Positions 1-9,904 of a DNA stretch of 64,000 nucleotides are shown here, one piece after another. The stretch comes from Rummeliibacillus stabekisii (GTDB taxonomy: Bacteria; Bacillota; Bacilli; Bacillales_A; Planococcaceae): positions 95,501 to 159,500 of the forward strand of contig NZ_BJVD01000005.1 in assembly GCF_007988965.1 (NCBI RefSeq). The letters run 5' to 3'. The notes beneath the pieces were generated by a model. It searched no databases and was not told where the DNA came from. It saw only the letters and a list, made by a program, of their open reading frames with translations. The translations under genes and the position numbers were made by a program. Within the stretch, counting starts at the first letter, position 1. Each line of letters begins with the position of its first letter.

Positions 1-3000
1 AATTTGATTGGCATCGTTATAACTAAATTTAAAGCCTTTTCCATTCAAATGTGCCGCTGTTCGATTCCCAACTTTATCGTATTCGTACGTATTGATATCC
101 CCATTTGAAAACGTTTCTTTTTTTAATTGGTTCTTGCCGTCGTATTCATAGGAGGTTGATTTACCTTGAATGGTTTCTTTTAAAATATTACCGCCATTCG
201 TATAGTCATAGCCAATTTCAAATGGTTGTTGTTCCTTAGATGTATACGTCAAAGATGCTAGTAAGTTAGCATCATTAAATTGTGCGACTTGTTTCAATAG
301 ATCATTATTGAGTGTTACTGTATTTTGGTTTTCTGATGAATCTTGATTATATTGATAATCATGTAACACTTCATCATTTTCACCGTATTTTATATAACCA
401 ACATCATCGCTGTCTTTTTTATAATTTGTTTGTTCATTAACCGTAAACGTGTTGTTATAAGTTGTTTCACGATCTGTCAGACGAAGTTGTTCATCATATT
501 GATAACTTTGAGAAAATGACTTCAGGCCATAATTAGATAGTAAGTTAGTTTCATCTGTATAGCCATAAGTCTTTAAGATTTGGTCATCTTGCGATACTTG
601 ACTCACATTTCCTAAATCATCATATTGATAATGTGTTGAAGTAACCACATCACCAGTCTTGTTTTTTATTTGAACCTTATCTACTTGGTCATCTTCATTA
701 TAACTAAAGAATGTTGCAATTTCTGAAGGCAAAATTGATATACTCAATTCTCCGTTTAAATCGTATACATACTGGAATGTCATTTGTGGCATTACTAGCT
801 TCGTCACTTGGTCGTTATCATTATAACTATAAGTTTTTGTACGTCCTAGTGCATCTGTTAATGAAGATATATTATTGTTGTCATCATACGAGTAAGTAGT
901 TTTGCTACTATTCTCATCCGTTTCAATGCTACCCTTTTCAATGCCATCCGTTACAGAAGTTATATTTTCTGAATATAATGGGTCATACGTATATTTTGTT
1001 GTATGTCCATCTGCATCTGTAACTTCCTTTTGTTGTCCGTAGACAGTATAAACAATATTCGAGTTATTTCCTTCTTTATCTGTTGTGGAAACTGTATATC
1101 GGTCGTCATCATATGTCGTAGTATCAAACGTACCGTTTGGATAAGTTATTTTTGTTTCACGACCATAGGAGTCATACTCATATTTTGTTGTTTCATTTTT
1201 TACAGTTGAAGCTATTAGTGAAGGGCCAACATACGTATTTTTCGTAGTTTCTCCGTTTTCCGCAACCGTTTCTTCAAGTTGATTTTGTTCATTATACGTA
1301 TTTGTAACCGTACCTTCAGTAGATGTAGATGTTAAGACATTTCCTTTTGAATCATAGGTATTATTTACAATCTTTCCATCTGGATAAGTCACTCTTAGAA
1401 TATTATATCCTTCTAAGAGATATAATGTTGTATTATTATTGGTTTCGGAAGGCTCTGTTACTTGTGTAACTGCATACGTACCATGATCCTTATCTCGTCT
1501 ATAAACGGTTTCTGAAGCATCTGTTGCAATCGTTTTGAACTCATTTTCCTTATCATTAAATTGATAGGTATTCGTAATGGATAATTCTTGATCATTTGCT
1601 TGTTGATCAAAAATAGTTAACTCATTTTCCTTATACGAAAAAACAGTTAGGTTGTTTTCACCGTCTTTATATTTTGTAAGTTGACCATTATCATCATAAA
1701 AGAAATTTTCAGTAATCGTACTAGTTGTATGATCACTGCCAATTTTGGTTTGAACAAGTAAATCACCATTGTATGTGTAAGTTGTCCAATGATCAGCGAA
1801 TTTTACTTTACTTATTTTACCATCCGTATATTCAATTTGAATTTTTTCCTGTTTTTCAATTCCCTTTGTTTCTGAAACCATAATTAACTGGTTTTGATTA
1901 TTCCTTGTGAAATCAATTTGATTGCCATATTCATCTTGATAGGATGCAATGAAGTACTGATCTGAATTATTCCCTATTTTAAATGTTTGAACGAATTGAT
2001 CATTATCCGTCATCTTGTAAGTCGTATCATTTACTTTCTCTAATGTTTCGTATAGCCCTTGTGGAGATTTGTATTTGTCTCCCTCTTTTTCAAATAAATG
2101 AACCGTTCCATCCTCATCAGTGTAAGATATACCTTCTTTTATAAGGGTCAATGACTCATTACCATTAAATGTCCAACCTTTTCCTAAGGATGATACTTTT
2201 GTAGAACGAGAGTTATACGTACGGATGAAGTCATATCCTAAATCACTGCGTGTGTAGAGTGATTCATCTGTAAATTGTAAAACCATATTTTCTGTTGTTA
2301 CATTGACATTGGCTGTTGCATTGCCAAATTCCTGCTCATCATATGTGAAATAGTCTTCTATTCCTAACAGATCTTCGTGTAAATTTGGAATGATACTTGC
2401 TTTAGAAGAGTCAGGACTTAAACTGCGTTTTACACCATTCATTTTAGGGTTATCTTCTTCATCATCGGGTGCTGCAGAATCGTCATAGTAATAAGCTTGA
2501 ACAGTTGCCGTATACGTATCATCTATATCAAAAAGTTTTTTGGTAGTATACTTTAAGGCATTTTTTACTTGGAATGTTTCTTTGACGCCTGTTTTTTCAC
2601 CACTTATTGTAACGTCGTAAAAATTAGCATTATCCACTTGATTCCAATCCACTGTTAAACTTGTTTTATTTTCTGTTAAATCTACTTCATTTGAAGCGAT
2701 ATGGATAGTTTTAGGTGGATACAACGGGATATAACCATAGTTAATATCAGAACGTTCCGAATCACCAGCCGGAGAAGTCGCAATGATTCGAATACTGAAG
2801 CGTTTCGATGTGTTGCCATATGTTTTACCTGGATACATTGGTAGTTCGGCGCCAGTCCCTACGCTTTTTGGATCATCTAATGAGGCTTGGTGGAATGTAG
2901 TGCTGCCTGCCTTAACCTCAGCATCTGTAGGCCAGAGTTTCTTCCCCTTCGTACTAATAGAAGTGGTAGCCTTCCCTACTGTATATACTTCATATTTTGT

Positions 3001-4947
3001 TCCATTCCAAATTAAGATTTTATAGCCTGTTGCATTTGCAACTGGTTTCCATTTAATATCTAGCCAACCGCGTCCAGCATTTTCATTATCAGTTTCAGGG
3101 TATTGATAACCAGTTACAATTGGTCTCTCCGGTGCATTTGAAGCAAGGGGTATCACCTTTTTAGCAAACTCAGACTGTGGGCCGTCTCCCGTTGGATAGA
3201 CTGCGACAACACGGAACTTATACTCTTTATAATTAGCTGTTCCCTTTGCAGCAAAAAAGCCCGATGGATCGTCTGGAAATTCTACGCCAGCCCCGTCTTT
3301 TGCAAACGTTGTAGTCGCTTTATAAGGACCTTTCGGGAAAATCTTTTTCCCTTTTGAAGTCCAGCTGGTAGCTGAGCCTGAATAGATTTCTTCGTACTTA
3401 GCTCCATCGTATAACAATAATTTATAGCCTGTAGCCCCGTAAACTGATTTCCATTTTACATCTGTATAACCATTATTTGAGCCATCATTATAGGCAGTTG
3501 CAGTAACAGTTGGTTTTGGACTATCTTCATAATGATAAGAAACGGTAATCTTTGGTTTGTTTGCATTTTCTTCAGCGCTAATTTTCTTCCAATATGTTTT
3601 TCCGTGTCCATTAGTGTGCAATTTAAACCCGTTGTTACGTGTTTCTCCAGACATCCATGATTGTACTGTGCCAGTAACATTAAAATTTGCCCATTCATCT
3701 CGTCCTACATTTACACTTGTAATCTTTGTAGAAGATGGCTTGTTATTCCAAGTCAAATCAGCAGTATGCCAAATATCATTGACAGCATCAACCCAGAGTC
3801 CGTTCTTTTCACTTGCATAATAAGCGTGTGTAACATACGTACTTAATTGTGCTTGATCAATAGTAGCACCTTTTAAATCTTTTATGTCGAATTTAATAAA
3901 AGCATAGTTAGTACCAGATGTTGCATCATAATAACCTGTTTGTAAAACATATTCACCCTGTGTAGGATCCCACATTTTATTGAAATTCGCCGTAGGATAT
4001 TTACTTGTTACATACGTATCCCCTAGCGCAGTAGCGGTCATTTTAGTGCTGACAGATGGATCGATATAAACTGGATAAACCCTTTTAGAAGAAGCTAACC
4101 AATCTTCATTAGCATTTAAAGTTAACTCATAAGTATTATCTTTTTGTTTCGTAAGTTCATAATGAACTTTGTCTGAGTAAACCCCTTCCCCTTTAGCATC
4201 ATCTATATTAGAATCCATCATCATAGGACGAGGTAGAGTAAAGATGGCGTCCGGATTGTTCGCATTCTCTTTAAATGATATGGAACCATCAGATTCTAAT
4301 TTCGCAATTAAATCCGTCTGAATTGTATATTTAAATTGGTGGATACCTGTATATTTCTTGACAATCCAATCTTCTTTTACTTCTTCATTAAATGTAATGT
4401 GGCGTAAATCAATTTGAGGATAGATGTCTTCATAAGTACTTTTATTTTCTTCAGTGATATTTTTCGTTTTGAGTGTAGGAGCAATGGATTGATCATTTTT
4501 TAAAGCGGAGTTTAATGTAAATTCTAGAGAATGATCGCCTTTTTTATACTCAATTGTCGAATCACTTTTTATTGATTGAGGAAACATAGATTCTAATGAT
4601 GTCTTTTCAGTAGATACATAGCCCGTTCCTGTAGAAGTTAGATTTTCAGAAATGTCTTCATAGCCAGTTGTATCTTTCTTATGGATTGGATCGGAATATA
4701 TTTCCTTATAATAATTTCCGTTGTTGTCTTTAAACGTCTTAGTGGTTTCTGTTCTTTCTTTTTTAATTTCTCTGAATGCTGATGTGTCTATTTTATCAGT
4801 CGCTTCAGTTCCTTTTGTTTCTTCTGAATCAGTAGATGTTTCACTATTACTTTCAGCAAATGCATCGATTGCAAACTGAGGAATAAAGCTTACTAACATT
4901 GCTAGTATAGTAAAAACAGAAACCGATTTAATAAATTTTTTATTCAT
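1..4947 (-). CDS. WapA-like secreted RHS/YD-repeat protein, 3' end outside window
   Basis: The reading frame is open from an ATG at 4947 to the window edge (1649 codons); the C-terminus lies outside. The N-terminus is a Sec signal peptide ending near AFA/ES. Residues about 290-470 resemble a DNRLRE/CBM-like domain. Three fibronectin-like segments with the pattern W(K/N)xVxxAxxY follow (about 490, 625 and 760). An RHS core begins near residue 900 (DLGYDFIRTYNSR), followed by many YD repeats such as YEYDSYGRET and YQYDDLGNVS. In the family (B. subtilis WapA, polymorphic toxins) the RHS shell encloses a variable C-terminal toxin delivered on contact, with an immunity gene just downstream; neither is visible here. 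A GGAGG-type site precedes the ATG. The family is clear; the toxin type is unknown. Confidence 0.85.
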   Translation of the reverse strand, partial: MNKKFIKSVSVFTILAMLVSFIPQFAIDAFAESNSETSTDSEETKGTEATDKIDTSAFREIKKERTETTKTFKDNNGNYYKEIYSDPIHKKDTTGYEDISENLTSTGTGYVSTEKTSLESMFPQSIKSDSTIEYKKGDHSLEFTLNSALKNDQSIAPTLKTKNITEENKSTYEDIYPQIDLRHITFNEEVKEDWIVKKYTGIHQFKYTIQTDLIAKLESDGSISFKENANNPDAIFTLPRPMMMDSNIDDAKGEGVYSDKVHYELTKQKDNTYELTLNANEDWLASSKRVYPVYIDPSVSTKMTATALGDTYVTSKYPTANFNKMWDPTQGEYVLQTGYYDATSGTNYAFIKFDIKDLKGATIDQAQLSTYVTHAYYASEKNGLWVDAVNDIWHTADLTWNNKPSSTKITSVNVGRDEWANFNVTGTVQSWMSGETRNNGFKLHTNGHGKTYWKKISAEENANKPKITVSYHYEDSPKPTVTATAYNDGSNNGYTDVKWKSVYGATGYKLLLYDGAKYEEIYSGSATSWTSKGKKIFPKGPYKATTTFAKDGAGVEFPDDPSGFFAAKGTANYKEYKFRVVAVYPTGDGPQSEFAKKVIPLASNAPERPIVTGYQYPETDNENAGRGWLDIKWKPVANATGYKILIWNGTKYEVYTVGKATTSISTKGKKLWPTDAEVKAGSTTFHQASLDDPKSVGTGAELPMYPGKTYGNTSKRFSIRIIATSPAGDSERSDINYGYIPLYPPKTIHIASNEVDLTENKTSLTVDWNQVDNANFYDVTISGEKTGVKETFQVKNALKYTTKKLFDIDDTYTATVQAYYYDDSAAPDDEEDNPKMNGVKRSLSPDSSKASIIPNLHEDLLGIEDYFTYDEQEFGNATANVNVTTENMVLQFTDESLYTRSDLGYDFIRTYNSRSTKVSSLGKGWTFNGNESLTLIKEGISYTDEDGTVHLFEKEGDKYKSPQGLYETLEKVNDTTYKMTDNDQFVQTFKIGNNSDQYFIASYQDEYGNQIDFTRNNQNQLIMVSETKGIEKQEKIQIEYTDGKISKVKFADHWTTYTYNGDLLVQTKIGSDHTTSTITENFFYDDNGQLTKYKDGENNLTVFSYKENELTIFDQQANDQELSITNTYQFNDKENEFKTIATDASETVYRRDKDHGTYAVTQVTEPSETNNNTTLYLLEGYNILRVTYPDGKIVNNTYDSKGNVLTSTSTEGTVTNTYNEQNQLEETVAENGETTKNTYVGPSLIASTVKNETTKYEYDSYGRETKITYPNGTFDTTTYDDDRYTVSTTDKEGNNSNIVYTVYGQQKEVTDADGHTTKYTYDPLYSENITSVTDGIEKGSIETDENSSKTTYSYDDNNNISSLTDALGRTKTYSYNDNDQVTKLVMPQMTFQYVYDLNGELSISILPSEIATFFSYNEDDQVDKVQIKNKTGDVVTSTHYQYDDLGNVSQVSQDDQILKTYGYTDETNLLSNYGLKSFSQSYQYDEQLRLTDRETTYNNTFTVNEQTNYKKDSDDVGYIKYGENDEVLHDYQYNQDSSENQNTVTLNNDLLKQVAQFNDANLLASLTYTSKEQQPFEIGYDYTNGGNILKETIQGKSTSYEYDGKNQLKKETFSNGDINTYEYDKVGNRTAAHLNGKGFKFSYNDANQI

Positions 4948-5156
4948 TTGTTACCTCCCTGGAATATTCATGTTACAAATAACACAAAAACTATCATATC
5001 CTAATCTTATTAATAAATATATATATATTGTAAAAAAACAGTATAAATTGTTAAATTTTTAGTACAGAAACATAAAAAACACATAATATTTTGCAGATTA
5101 TATTTACCTGATAGTACAATTTGAATAATTAAAGGAAAAATTCGATAACTAATAAA

Positions 5157-5191
5157 AAAGCAACCTCTTAGGTTAACTAAGAGGTTGCTTT
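5157..5191 (-). terminator. Intrinsic terminator, second of a tandem pair
   Basis: A 14-bp inverted repeat (AAAGCAACCTCTTA and its complement) with a 7-base loop, flanked by A-runs and T-runs. It lies in the 369-base gap between the lipoprotein gene and the RHS gene and would end minus-strand transcripts before the RHS gene. Confidence 0.75.
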
Positions 5192-5279
5192 AAAAATCCG
5201 TTGAAAAGAAATCTTAAGGAAAAGTTATAAGCGATCTTTAATAATATTGGAATTATTTTATCGGAATAAAATAAATAAC

Positions 5280-5313
5280 AAAAAAAGACTATCCCAAATA
5301 CGAATAGTCTTTT
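5280..5313 (-). terminator. Intrinsic terminator of lipoprotein gene
   Basis: Hairpin with arms AAAAAGACTAT and ATAGTCTTTTT directly after the stop codon of the gene at 5317-6243. On the minus strand it is followed by a run of seven T. Confidence 0.75.
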
Positions 5314-5316
5314 TCT

Positions 5317-6243
5317 CTAATACTGCATACTCACTAAATAGCCATCTTCAAAGTAAAGATACTTATCGTAAGAATATACCCATTGTTCTCTTTTACCATC
5401 AACAGTGACAGTTGTATTAATTCTTTTAGGTTTACCCCAAGTTGACTCATTTAACACTTCGTAGTCAGTCATACCTATTTGTGGAGGATAGGGTTCTGAT
5501 GGGGTATTTAAATCAACAGGTTCTTCTTCTTCCTTATTAGCTATTTCAGTATTCTTTCTTGATAATTTTATCGTATTGTAATTTGCCTCCCACTCATTTT
5601 TATCCATTGGGTCATATATACTTGTACCTAAATAACTTTTGTCAGTTATTGCTTCAGTGATTTCATTTTTCAATCTTCCTTTATAGAGAGGATTAACATT
5701 AATCGCTAAATTGTATGAAGCATTATAGGACCGTTCACCCTTTTCTAAATAATTTCCATACTCATATAATGCTAAAGCTTCCTGATTACTCACTAAGAGT
5801 ATATTTTCGTATAACTCTTTAACTTTTGCATAATTATTATTATTAATATTTAATGCCATTACATCCAGCAGTTTTGCTTTTTCTTTACTAATTATTCTTT
5901 TGACTTTTTTTCGAGTTTTTTCATCAAATAATGTCTGTTCTTTCTGAATGAAATCTTGTTCTTCATTTAAAAATTTTATATTTTTTTCTTGTATTAAACT
6001 ATTTATAAATTCTTTACTCAATATTGTCACTTCTTTATTATTAGAATCTTTTAAAACTGCAAGTCGAGTGATAAACTCTTTATTTTCTCCATCTTTCAAT
6101 AAACTTTTCAATTCTTTGATTTCCTGAGAAGTGGCATATTGATGTTTTTGACTATCTTCTGCATATTTGTCTTTTGTATTTTGATTGCAAGCACCTAATA
6201 AAATGGTTGATAGCAACAAAATAATTAGTGACATCTTATTCAT
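5317..6243 (-). CDS. Predicted lipoprotein with BamE/SmpA-like C-terminal segment
   Basis: A 308-aa protein starting with a lipoprotein signal peptide (lipobox LLGAC, Cys 19), so it is probably anchored on the outer face of the membrane. The middle (about 30-200) is charged and helical. The C-terminal 55 residues (GMTDYEVLNESTWGKPKRIN, then EQWVY and YLYFEDGYLVSMQY) match the pattern of the small SmpA/OmlA-like fold found at the end of several Bacillus lipoproteins (G-M-T-x-x-E-V, W-G-x-P, then Y-x-(Y/F)-x-x-G). A monocistronic unit: two terminators follow it and a divergent gene lies upstream. Function is unknown; a link to the neighbouring secreted toxins is possible but not shown. Confidence 0.65.
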   Translation of the reverse strand: MNKMSLIILLLSTILLGACNQNTKDKYAEDSQKHQYATSQEIKELKSLLKDGENKEFITRLAVLKDSNNKEVTILSKEFINSLIQEKNIKFLNEEQDFIQKEQTLFDEKTRKKVKRIISKEKAKLLDVMALNINNNNYAKVKELYENILLVSNQEALALYEYGNYLEKGERSYNASYNLAINVNPLYKGRLKNEITEAITDKSYLGTSIYDPMDKNEWEANYNTIKLSRKNTEIANKEEEEPVDLNTPSEPYPPQIGMTDYEVLNESTWGKPKRINTTVTVDGKREQWVYSYDKYLYFEDGYLVSMQY

Positions 6244-6602
6244 AGCTATTTTCTCACACTCCTCTCTACTTGAAACTAATTAGAACGTGTGATATGAATT
6301 TTCGGTTTTCCGTTAAATCCTTTTTAAATAATTTTAGCATAAGAATTAGTATATAAATAGGTATTTATAAATGTACATATCAGGAGTTTTGTTCTAGTTT
6401 AATTTTAAATACTGATTTTTTTAAATCTTTACATAGTTTTTTACTAAAAGTCGAATTTTGACGTATTTTGTATAATTTGTGCTAATTATCTACCCTTGTA
6501 TCTTGAAAAAAGTACCAATTTGACTTCTCTTTAATTTTTAAATACTAACATATGTTAAATTTAGAATATAAATCAAACTATAATTTATAGGAGTGATATT
6601 AT
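6244..6602. promoter_or_regulatory. Divergent intergenic region between lipoprotein and WHH nuclease genes
   Basis: 359 A+T-rich bases between two divergent genes. They must hold both promoters, but no convincing -35/-10 pair stands out. A ribosome site TAGGAGTG lies 7 bases before the ATG at 6603. No open frame or repeat was recognised. Confidence 0.4.
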
Positions 6603-7232
6603 ATGAAATTAGCAAAATCTTTAAAAGTATTTCTGGCTTTCTCTATCTTTTTCACACTTGTCTCTTCAACTTCCTCAATTTTGAACACTCATACAAGTAA
6701 TAGTAGTAATGAAGTACAGGCGAAAGGATTCAAATTCCCAAGCTTTAAACCGAAACCCAAGCCTAAGAAACCAAAGAAAAAGGTTGTAAAGACTCTCCCT
6801 CCTTTAAAAGCAAAGACAAGAACTTATAAGGGAAAGAAGCAAGTTCAGGCTACATACTATAATGATAAGACTGAATGGGTTAACATTAAAAATGGAGCCT
6901 TAGCTAACAAAAAACATACAAAGTCAGGTGTTAAATTTGATTCAAAGGGATTCCCGAAATTCAAATCTTATGGCTCCATTACCTTACCGAAAAAATATTT
7001 AAAATCAGTAAATGATACGCAATTTAAACACGCTAATTATGCTTTAGCTAAAAACAAATCTGCTTTGAAAAAGTTTAAAAAATCTGAGCAAAAATTAATT
7101 AAAAAAGGTAAAACACCAAAGGGGTACACTTGGCATCATCACCAGACAAGAGGATATATGCAGTTAGTAAAGACGACAAAACATGAAGCAACTGGTCATA
7201 CTGGTGGAAAAAAAATATGGGGTACTAAATAA
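6603..7232 (+). CDS. Secreted WHH-type HNH/Endo VII nuclease toxin
   Basis: A 209-aa protein with a Sec signal peptide (about 1-41, ending VQA) and a very basic proline/lysine linker (residues 42-65). The C-terminal 50 residues carry the hallmark of WHH nucleases of the HNH/Endonuclease VII superfamily: GYTWHHHQ, then GYMQLV and HEATGHTGG. In this family the W-H-H histidines bind metal and cut nucleic acid, and members serve as toxin tips in polymorphic or secreted toxins. Here the nuclease is carried directly by a Sec signal, without an LXG, RHS or other large delivery module. The convergent SUKH-domain gene 100 bases downstream is the expected immunity partner. Confidence 0.8.
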   Translation: MKLAKSLKVFLAFSIFFTLVSSTSSILNTHTSNSSNEVQAKGFKFPSFKPKPKPKKPKKKVVKTLPPLKAKTRTYKGKKQVQATYYNDKTEWVNIKNGALANKKHTKSGVKFDSKGFPKFKSYGSITLPKKYLKSVNDTQFKHANYALAKNKSALKKFKKSEQKLIKKGKTPKGYTWHHHQTRGYMQLVKTTKHEATGHTGGKKIWGTK

Positions 7233-7280
7233 TGTTAGCAATGTGGTGGGAATAATTCTATTTCCAATTTATAAAAACTA

Positions 7281-7313
7281 AAAACCCGCTTATCAATTTG
7301 ATAGGCGGGTTTT
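7281..7313. terminator. Bidirectional terminator between toxin and immunity genes
   Basis: A near-perfect 16-bp inverted repeat (arms AAAACCCGC(T)TATCAA and TTGATAGGCGGGTTTT) sits between the convergent WHH nuclease and SUKH genes. A-runs on one side and T-runs on the other make it functional in both directions. Confidence 0.85.
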
Positions 7314-7331
7314 ATTAGCTGTTCTAAAATT

Positions 7332-8168
7332 CTATTTCTTTCTATTTAATTTATTTTGTAGTTTTCTTCCAAATTTAGCGGTATAGCTATCAAGTAATCC
7401 ATCAGTATCCTTAAAATTGATTAGTTTTTCAGCTAATTCATTTAGTTCTTCAGTTGGCCAATCCTCACCATCATCATTCTTTAACTTTACCAGAACTGAT
7501 TCACCAATAGTCCAAGAAAGTGTATCTAAATGTTTCTTATCAATCCCTCTTAAGGCCATTTTAATAAACCATTCAAGGTCTCCCTTTTCTTCAGCAAATT
7601 GATCGAAGCAGTTAGCAATATCTACATAAGACTTGCCTTTTTCCATTAATTTCTCGAATTCTTCTTTAGTGTAAATATGGTCATCTTCCTCGTCTTCTTC
7701 ATCAAAATCAATCTCTTCAGGCTCTTGTAGTTTTTTTACAAACTCTTCAAAGTTCTTGGCAACTTTTTTTGGTTTACCCCCATCCTCTTCTATATAGAAG
7801 ACTGCTGGATCGTTTCCTGTATAATTACGATAGTCGAATACGATCCAGTAATTACCATCTCCTGCAAAGACAACAAAGCCTTTATCTAGCTCCCACTCTT
7901 CTACAAGGTAGTTAGAATTTCCAATGCCTTCATTTAAGGCAATGCCCTCTAATTCATCAATTATAACTTCTTCGCCGGAGATTTTTAATGTATTGTAAGC
8001 AAGTTCTCCGCCATTATGTATTTTCATTAACTTAATATATGTTTCAGGTAATTTAACGCCTAGTTTTTCTTCTACAGTACTTAACTCTTTATCTGTAAAG
8101 TCTAAATATGATGGTTCACCTTCAAAAATGTATTCAAACAATTTCTTGTACCCTCCTTTATACTTCAC
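7332..8168 (-). CDS. SUKH/SMI1-KNR4 family immunity protein
   Basis: A 278-aa cytosolic protein whose N-terminal 150 residues follow the SUKH-1 (SMI1/KNR4) pattern: an acidic helix leading to LSTVEEKLGVKLPETYIKLM, then HNGGE, and later FAGDGNYWIVFDYR. SUKH proteins are known immunity proteins against nuclease toxins, including WHH and other HNH types. A strongly acidic stretch (EEIDFDEEDEEDD, about residues 152-164) links to a second, helical domain of about 110 residues. It is convergent with the WHH nuclease gene rather than co-directional, so immunity has its own promoter and could persist when the toxin is off. Confidence 0.8.
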   Translation of the reverse strand: MKYKGGYKKLFEYIFEGEPSYLDFTDKELSTVEEKLGVKLPETYIKLMKIHNGGELAYNTLKISGEEVIIDELEGIALNEGIGNSNYLVEEWELDKGFVVFAGDGNYWIVFDYRNYTGNDPAVFYIEEDGGKPKKVAKNFEEFVKKLQEPEEIDFDEEDEEDDHIYTKEEFEKLMEKGKSYVDIANCFDQFAEEKGDLEWFIKMALRGIDKKHLDTLSWTIGESVLVKLKNDDGEDWPTEELNELAEKLINFKDTDGLLDSYTAKFGRKLQNKLNRKK

Positions 8169-8239
8169 TATTCATTATACTATGTGATAAATCATTATCA
8201 AATATTTCCTATTTTAGTAGATTGGTTTATAAATAGAAA

Positions 8240-8270
8240 AGCGAAAGCTCTCAAATAGAATGCTTTCGCT
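8240..8270 (-). terminator. Intrinsic terminator
   Basis: Arms AGCGAAAGC and GCTTTCGCT with a 13-base loop; on the minus strand it is followed by TTTTC. It would end transcription of the gene at 8380-8940. Confidence 0.6.
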
Positions 8271-8379
8271 ACTTCAAACACCAGAACTTTCGTAAATGAT
8301 TACATTGCTATTAGGTTTGATTTACATATTGCTCTTTATAAGGACTTTAATAGATGGGATTAGTCATAAAAGAATACTC

Positions 8380-8940
8380 CTATATTGATTCATCAATTTT
8401 AATAACTAAATTTCTAGTCGGCAATTCAATCGTTACAGATATTACTTTTACATATTGATAATACCGATTGCGTACAGACCTAACAACTATCTCTTTAAAC
8501 TCTTGATCTGTTACATGTTTTTCAATATCTTGGTCATGGAAACGATTAGAATTAATTTTTATATCAATTGGTTGTACTTGTGGGGGATTATTATAACCTT
8601 TTGCCGCATTATCAATTAATAAATCTATTGTAGATTCTATCTTCCATCTATTTTCCATTTCGTATTGTCTGATAATGCCACTTTTTTTACTTGAAATTCT
8701 GCTTACTTCTGCTTTTTGGTCATACAATCTTTTGATTTTTTTCTCATTACTTTTATTTAACTTTTCTAATTGTGCAATTTTCTTATCCTTCTCTTTATTA
8801 GTTTGTGTAAGTCCCTTAACCTTTGCTTTCAGCTCTTGAATAGTTTTTGATACATCTGTTGAAGCGTCTGCATAATTAGTAGTAAACCCAAACGCAAGTA
8901 AAAGTATTAATACTGATACCAATAACATAAACTTTTTCAT
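8380..8940 (-). CDS. Exported coiled-coil protein of unknown function
   Basis: A 186-aa protein with a Sec signal peptide (residues 1-26, ending ADA). Residues about 30-85 form a lysine/glutamate-rich coiled coil (KVKGLTQTNKEKDKKIAQLE), followed by about 90 residues with alternating beta pattern (VRNRYYQYVKVISVTIELP). There is no lipobox and no sortase motif, so it is probably secreted or wall-associated. It is preceded on the minus strand by the small membrane protein gene at 9001-9369, 60 bases away, so the two may be co-expressed. No family was recognised. Confidence 0.55.
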   Translation of the reverse strand: MKKFMLLVSVLILLLAFGFTTNYADASTDVSKTIQELKAKVKGLTQTNKEKDKKIAQLEKLNKSNEKKIKRLYDQKAEVSRISSKKSGIIRQYEMENRWKIESTIDLLIDNAAKGYNNPPQVQPIDIKINSNRFHDQDIEKHVTDQEFKEIVVRSVRNRYYQYVKVISVTIELPTRNLVIKIDESI

Positions 8941-9000
8941 AATATTCCTCTTTTCCTAGTAAAATTTAAGCGCATCACAATGTAGTTACATGCTCTTTAA

Positions 9001-9369
9001 TTAATTAGATCTATTCATTTTTCGTAATATCATCATTGTGCAAATGAATACCATGCAAATTAAACCTAAAACAAAGTAAGCTGTTGTTTGGCCTGCATTG
9101 ATAATGTAGTTGTAGGCATCTCCACCTACATAAGCATTTACATTTAATGAGCTATCCGAAAAATAGTCATCATCTGAGTTGTAATTCTCATAGGCAAATA
9201 GTTTATAAAATCCCATTCCAAGTGCTGCAATTAAGCCCACTACCCCAATAGTTATGCCAATATCATACCAACTATTATTAGGTTTTGAGTTACCTTGTGA
9301 TTGAATATTTTCATTTGCTTCCACATGCACTTCTACTTCTTGCTGCTCTACATCTTCTTTTTGCACCAT
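9001..9369 (-). CDS. Small two-helix membrane protein
   Basis: 122 aa with an acidic, glutamine-rich N-terminal 30 residues and two hydrophobic segments (about 37-60, IGVVGLIAALGMGFYKLF, and about 92-114, TAYFVLGLICMVFICTMMIL). The loop between them is Asp/Ser/Asn-rich and probably faces outward. A ribosome site (AAAAGGGGAGCAAG) precedes the ATG. Function unknown. Confidence 0.5.
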   Translation of the reverse strand: MVQKEDVEQQEVEVHVEANENIQSQGNSKPNNSWYDIGITIGVVGLIAALGMGFYKLFAYENYNSDDDYFSDSSLNVNAYVGGDAYNYIINAGQTTAYFVLGLICMVFICTMMILRKMNRSN

Positions 9370-9904
9370 CTTGCTCCCCTTTTCATTATAAAATTCTTAC
9401 AACTTGTAAATATAGTACCATAAATATAGATCTAAAGTACGTAGCAAGCTGCAATAACTTTTGAGATCTAACGACAGATCTGGTTTAGAATATAAAATAA
9501 CCTTTTATAAACTTTTGAGCTAATCCATTTAAATTTTTTGTTATGTAGCCAAAGATCTTTTTATAATCCTCTAAGAACTACCCCTATTGTAGATTAAGAG
9601 AATTTCCTCTAAAAATAATTTATCATATATAAAAATTGAGCAACTGAACTAAGTTTCAGTTGCTCTTATTAGGTGTATTGTTCCCTTTTGCATCCCTTAC
9701 TATTTTCTCCATTTCTTTATACTAATCATAATTAATGCTGTATTCTGTTTATTAAACTAAAAAATAGTTTGCACCGTTCTTAGTTATTATTGTTTGGGTT
9801 ATGGTAATTAACTTGTCTTATATAACACCCTAGTTTGAAATCTAAAATACAAAATAAGAAGTGAAAAAGCTATATTGTTCTCATATAAGTTCTTTTAGCT
9901 GGTT
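9370..9904. other. Intergenic region downstream of rep
   Basis: 535 bases of A+T-rich DNA between the rep gene stop and the small membrane protein gene. Apart from the hairpin at 9638-9665, no gene, repeat or RNA was recognised. Confidence 0.4.
9638..9665 (-). terminator. Probable terminator for rep
   Basis: Arms GAGCAACTGAA and TTCAGTTGCTC; on the minus strand it is followed by AATTTTTATA. It lies about 240 bases past the rep stop codon. Confidence 0.6.

Noticed and set aside
711..3846. Several small plus-strand ORFs of 60-90 codons
   Set aside because: All are inside the continuous minus-strand RHS/WapA-like frame and have no ribosome sites.
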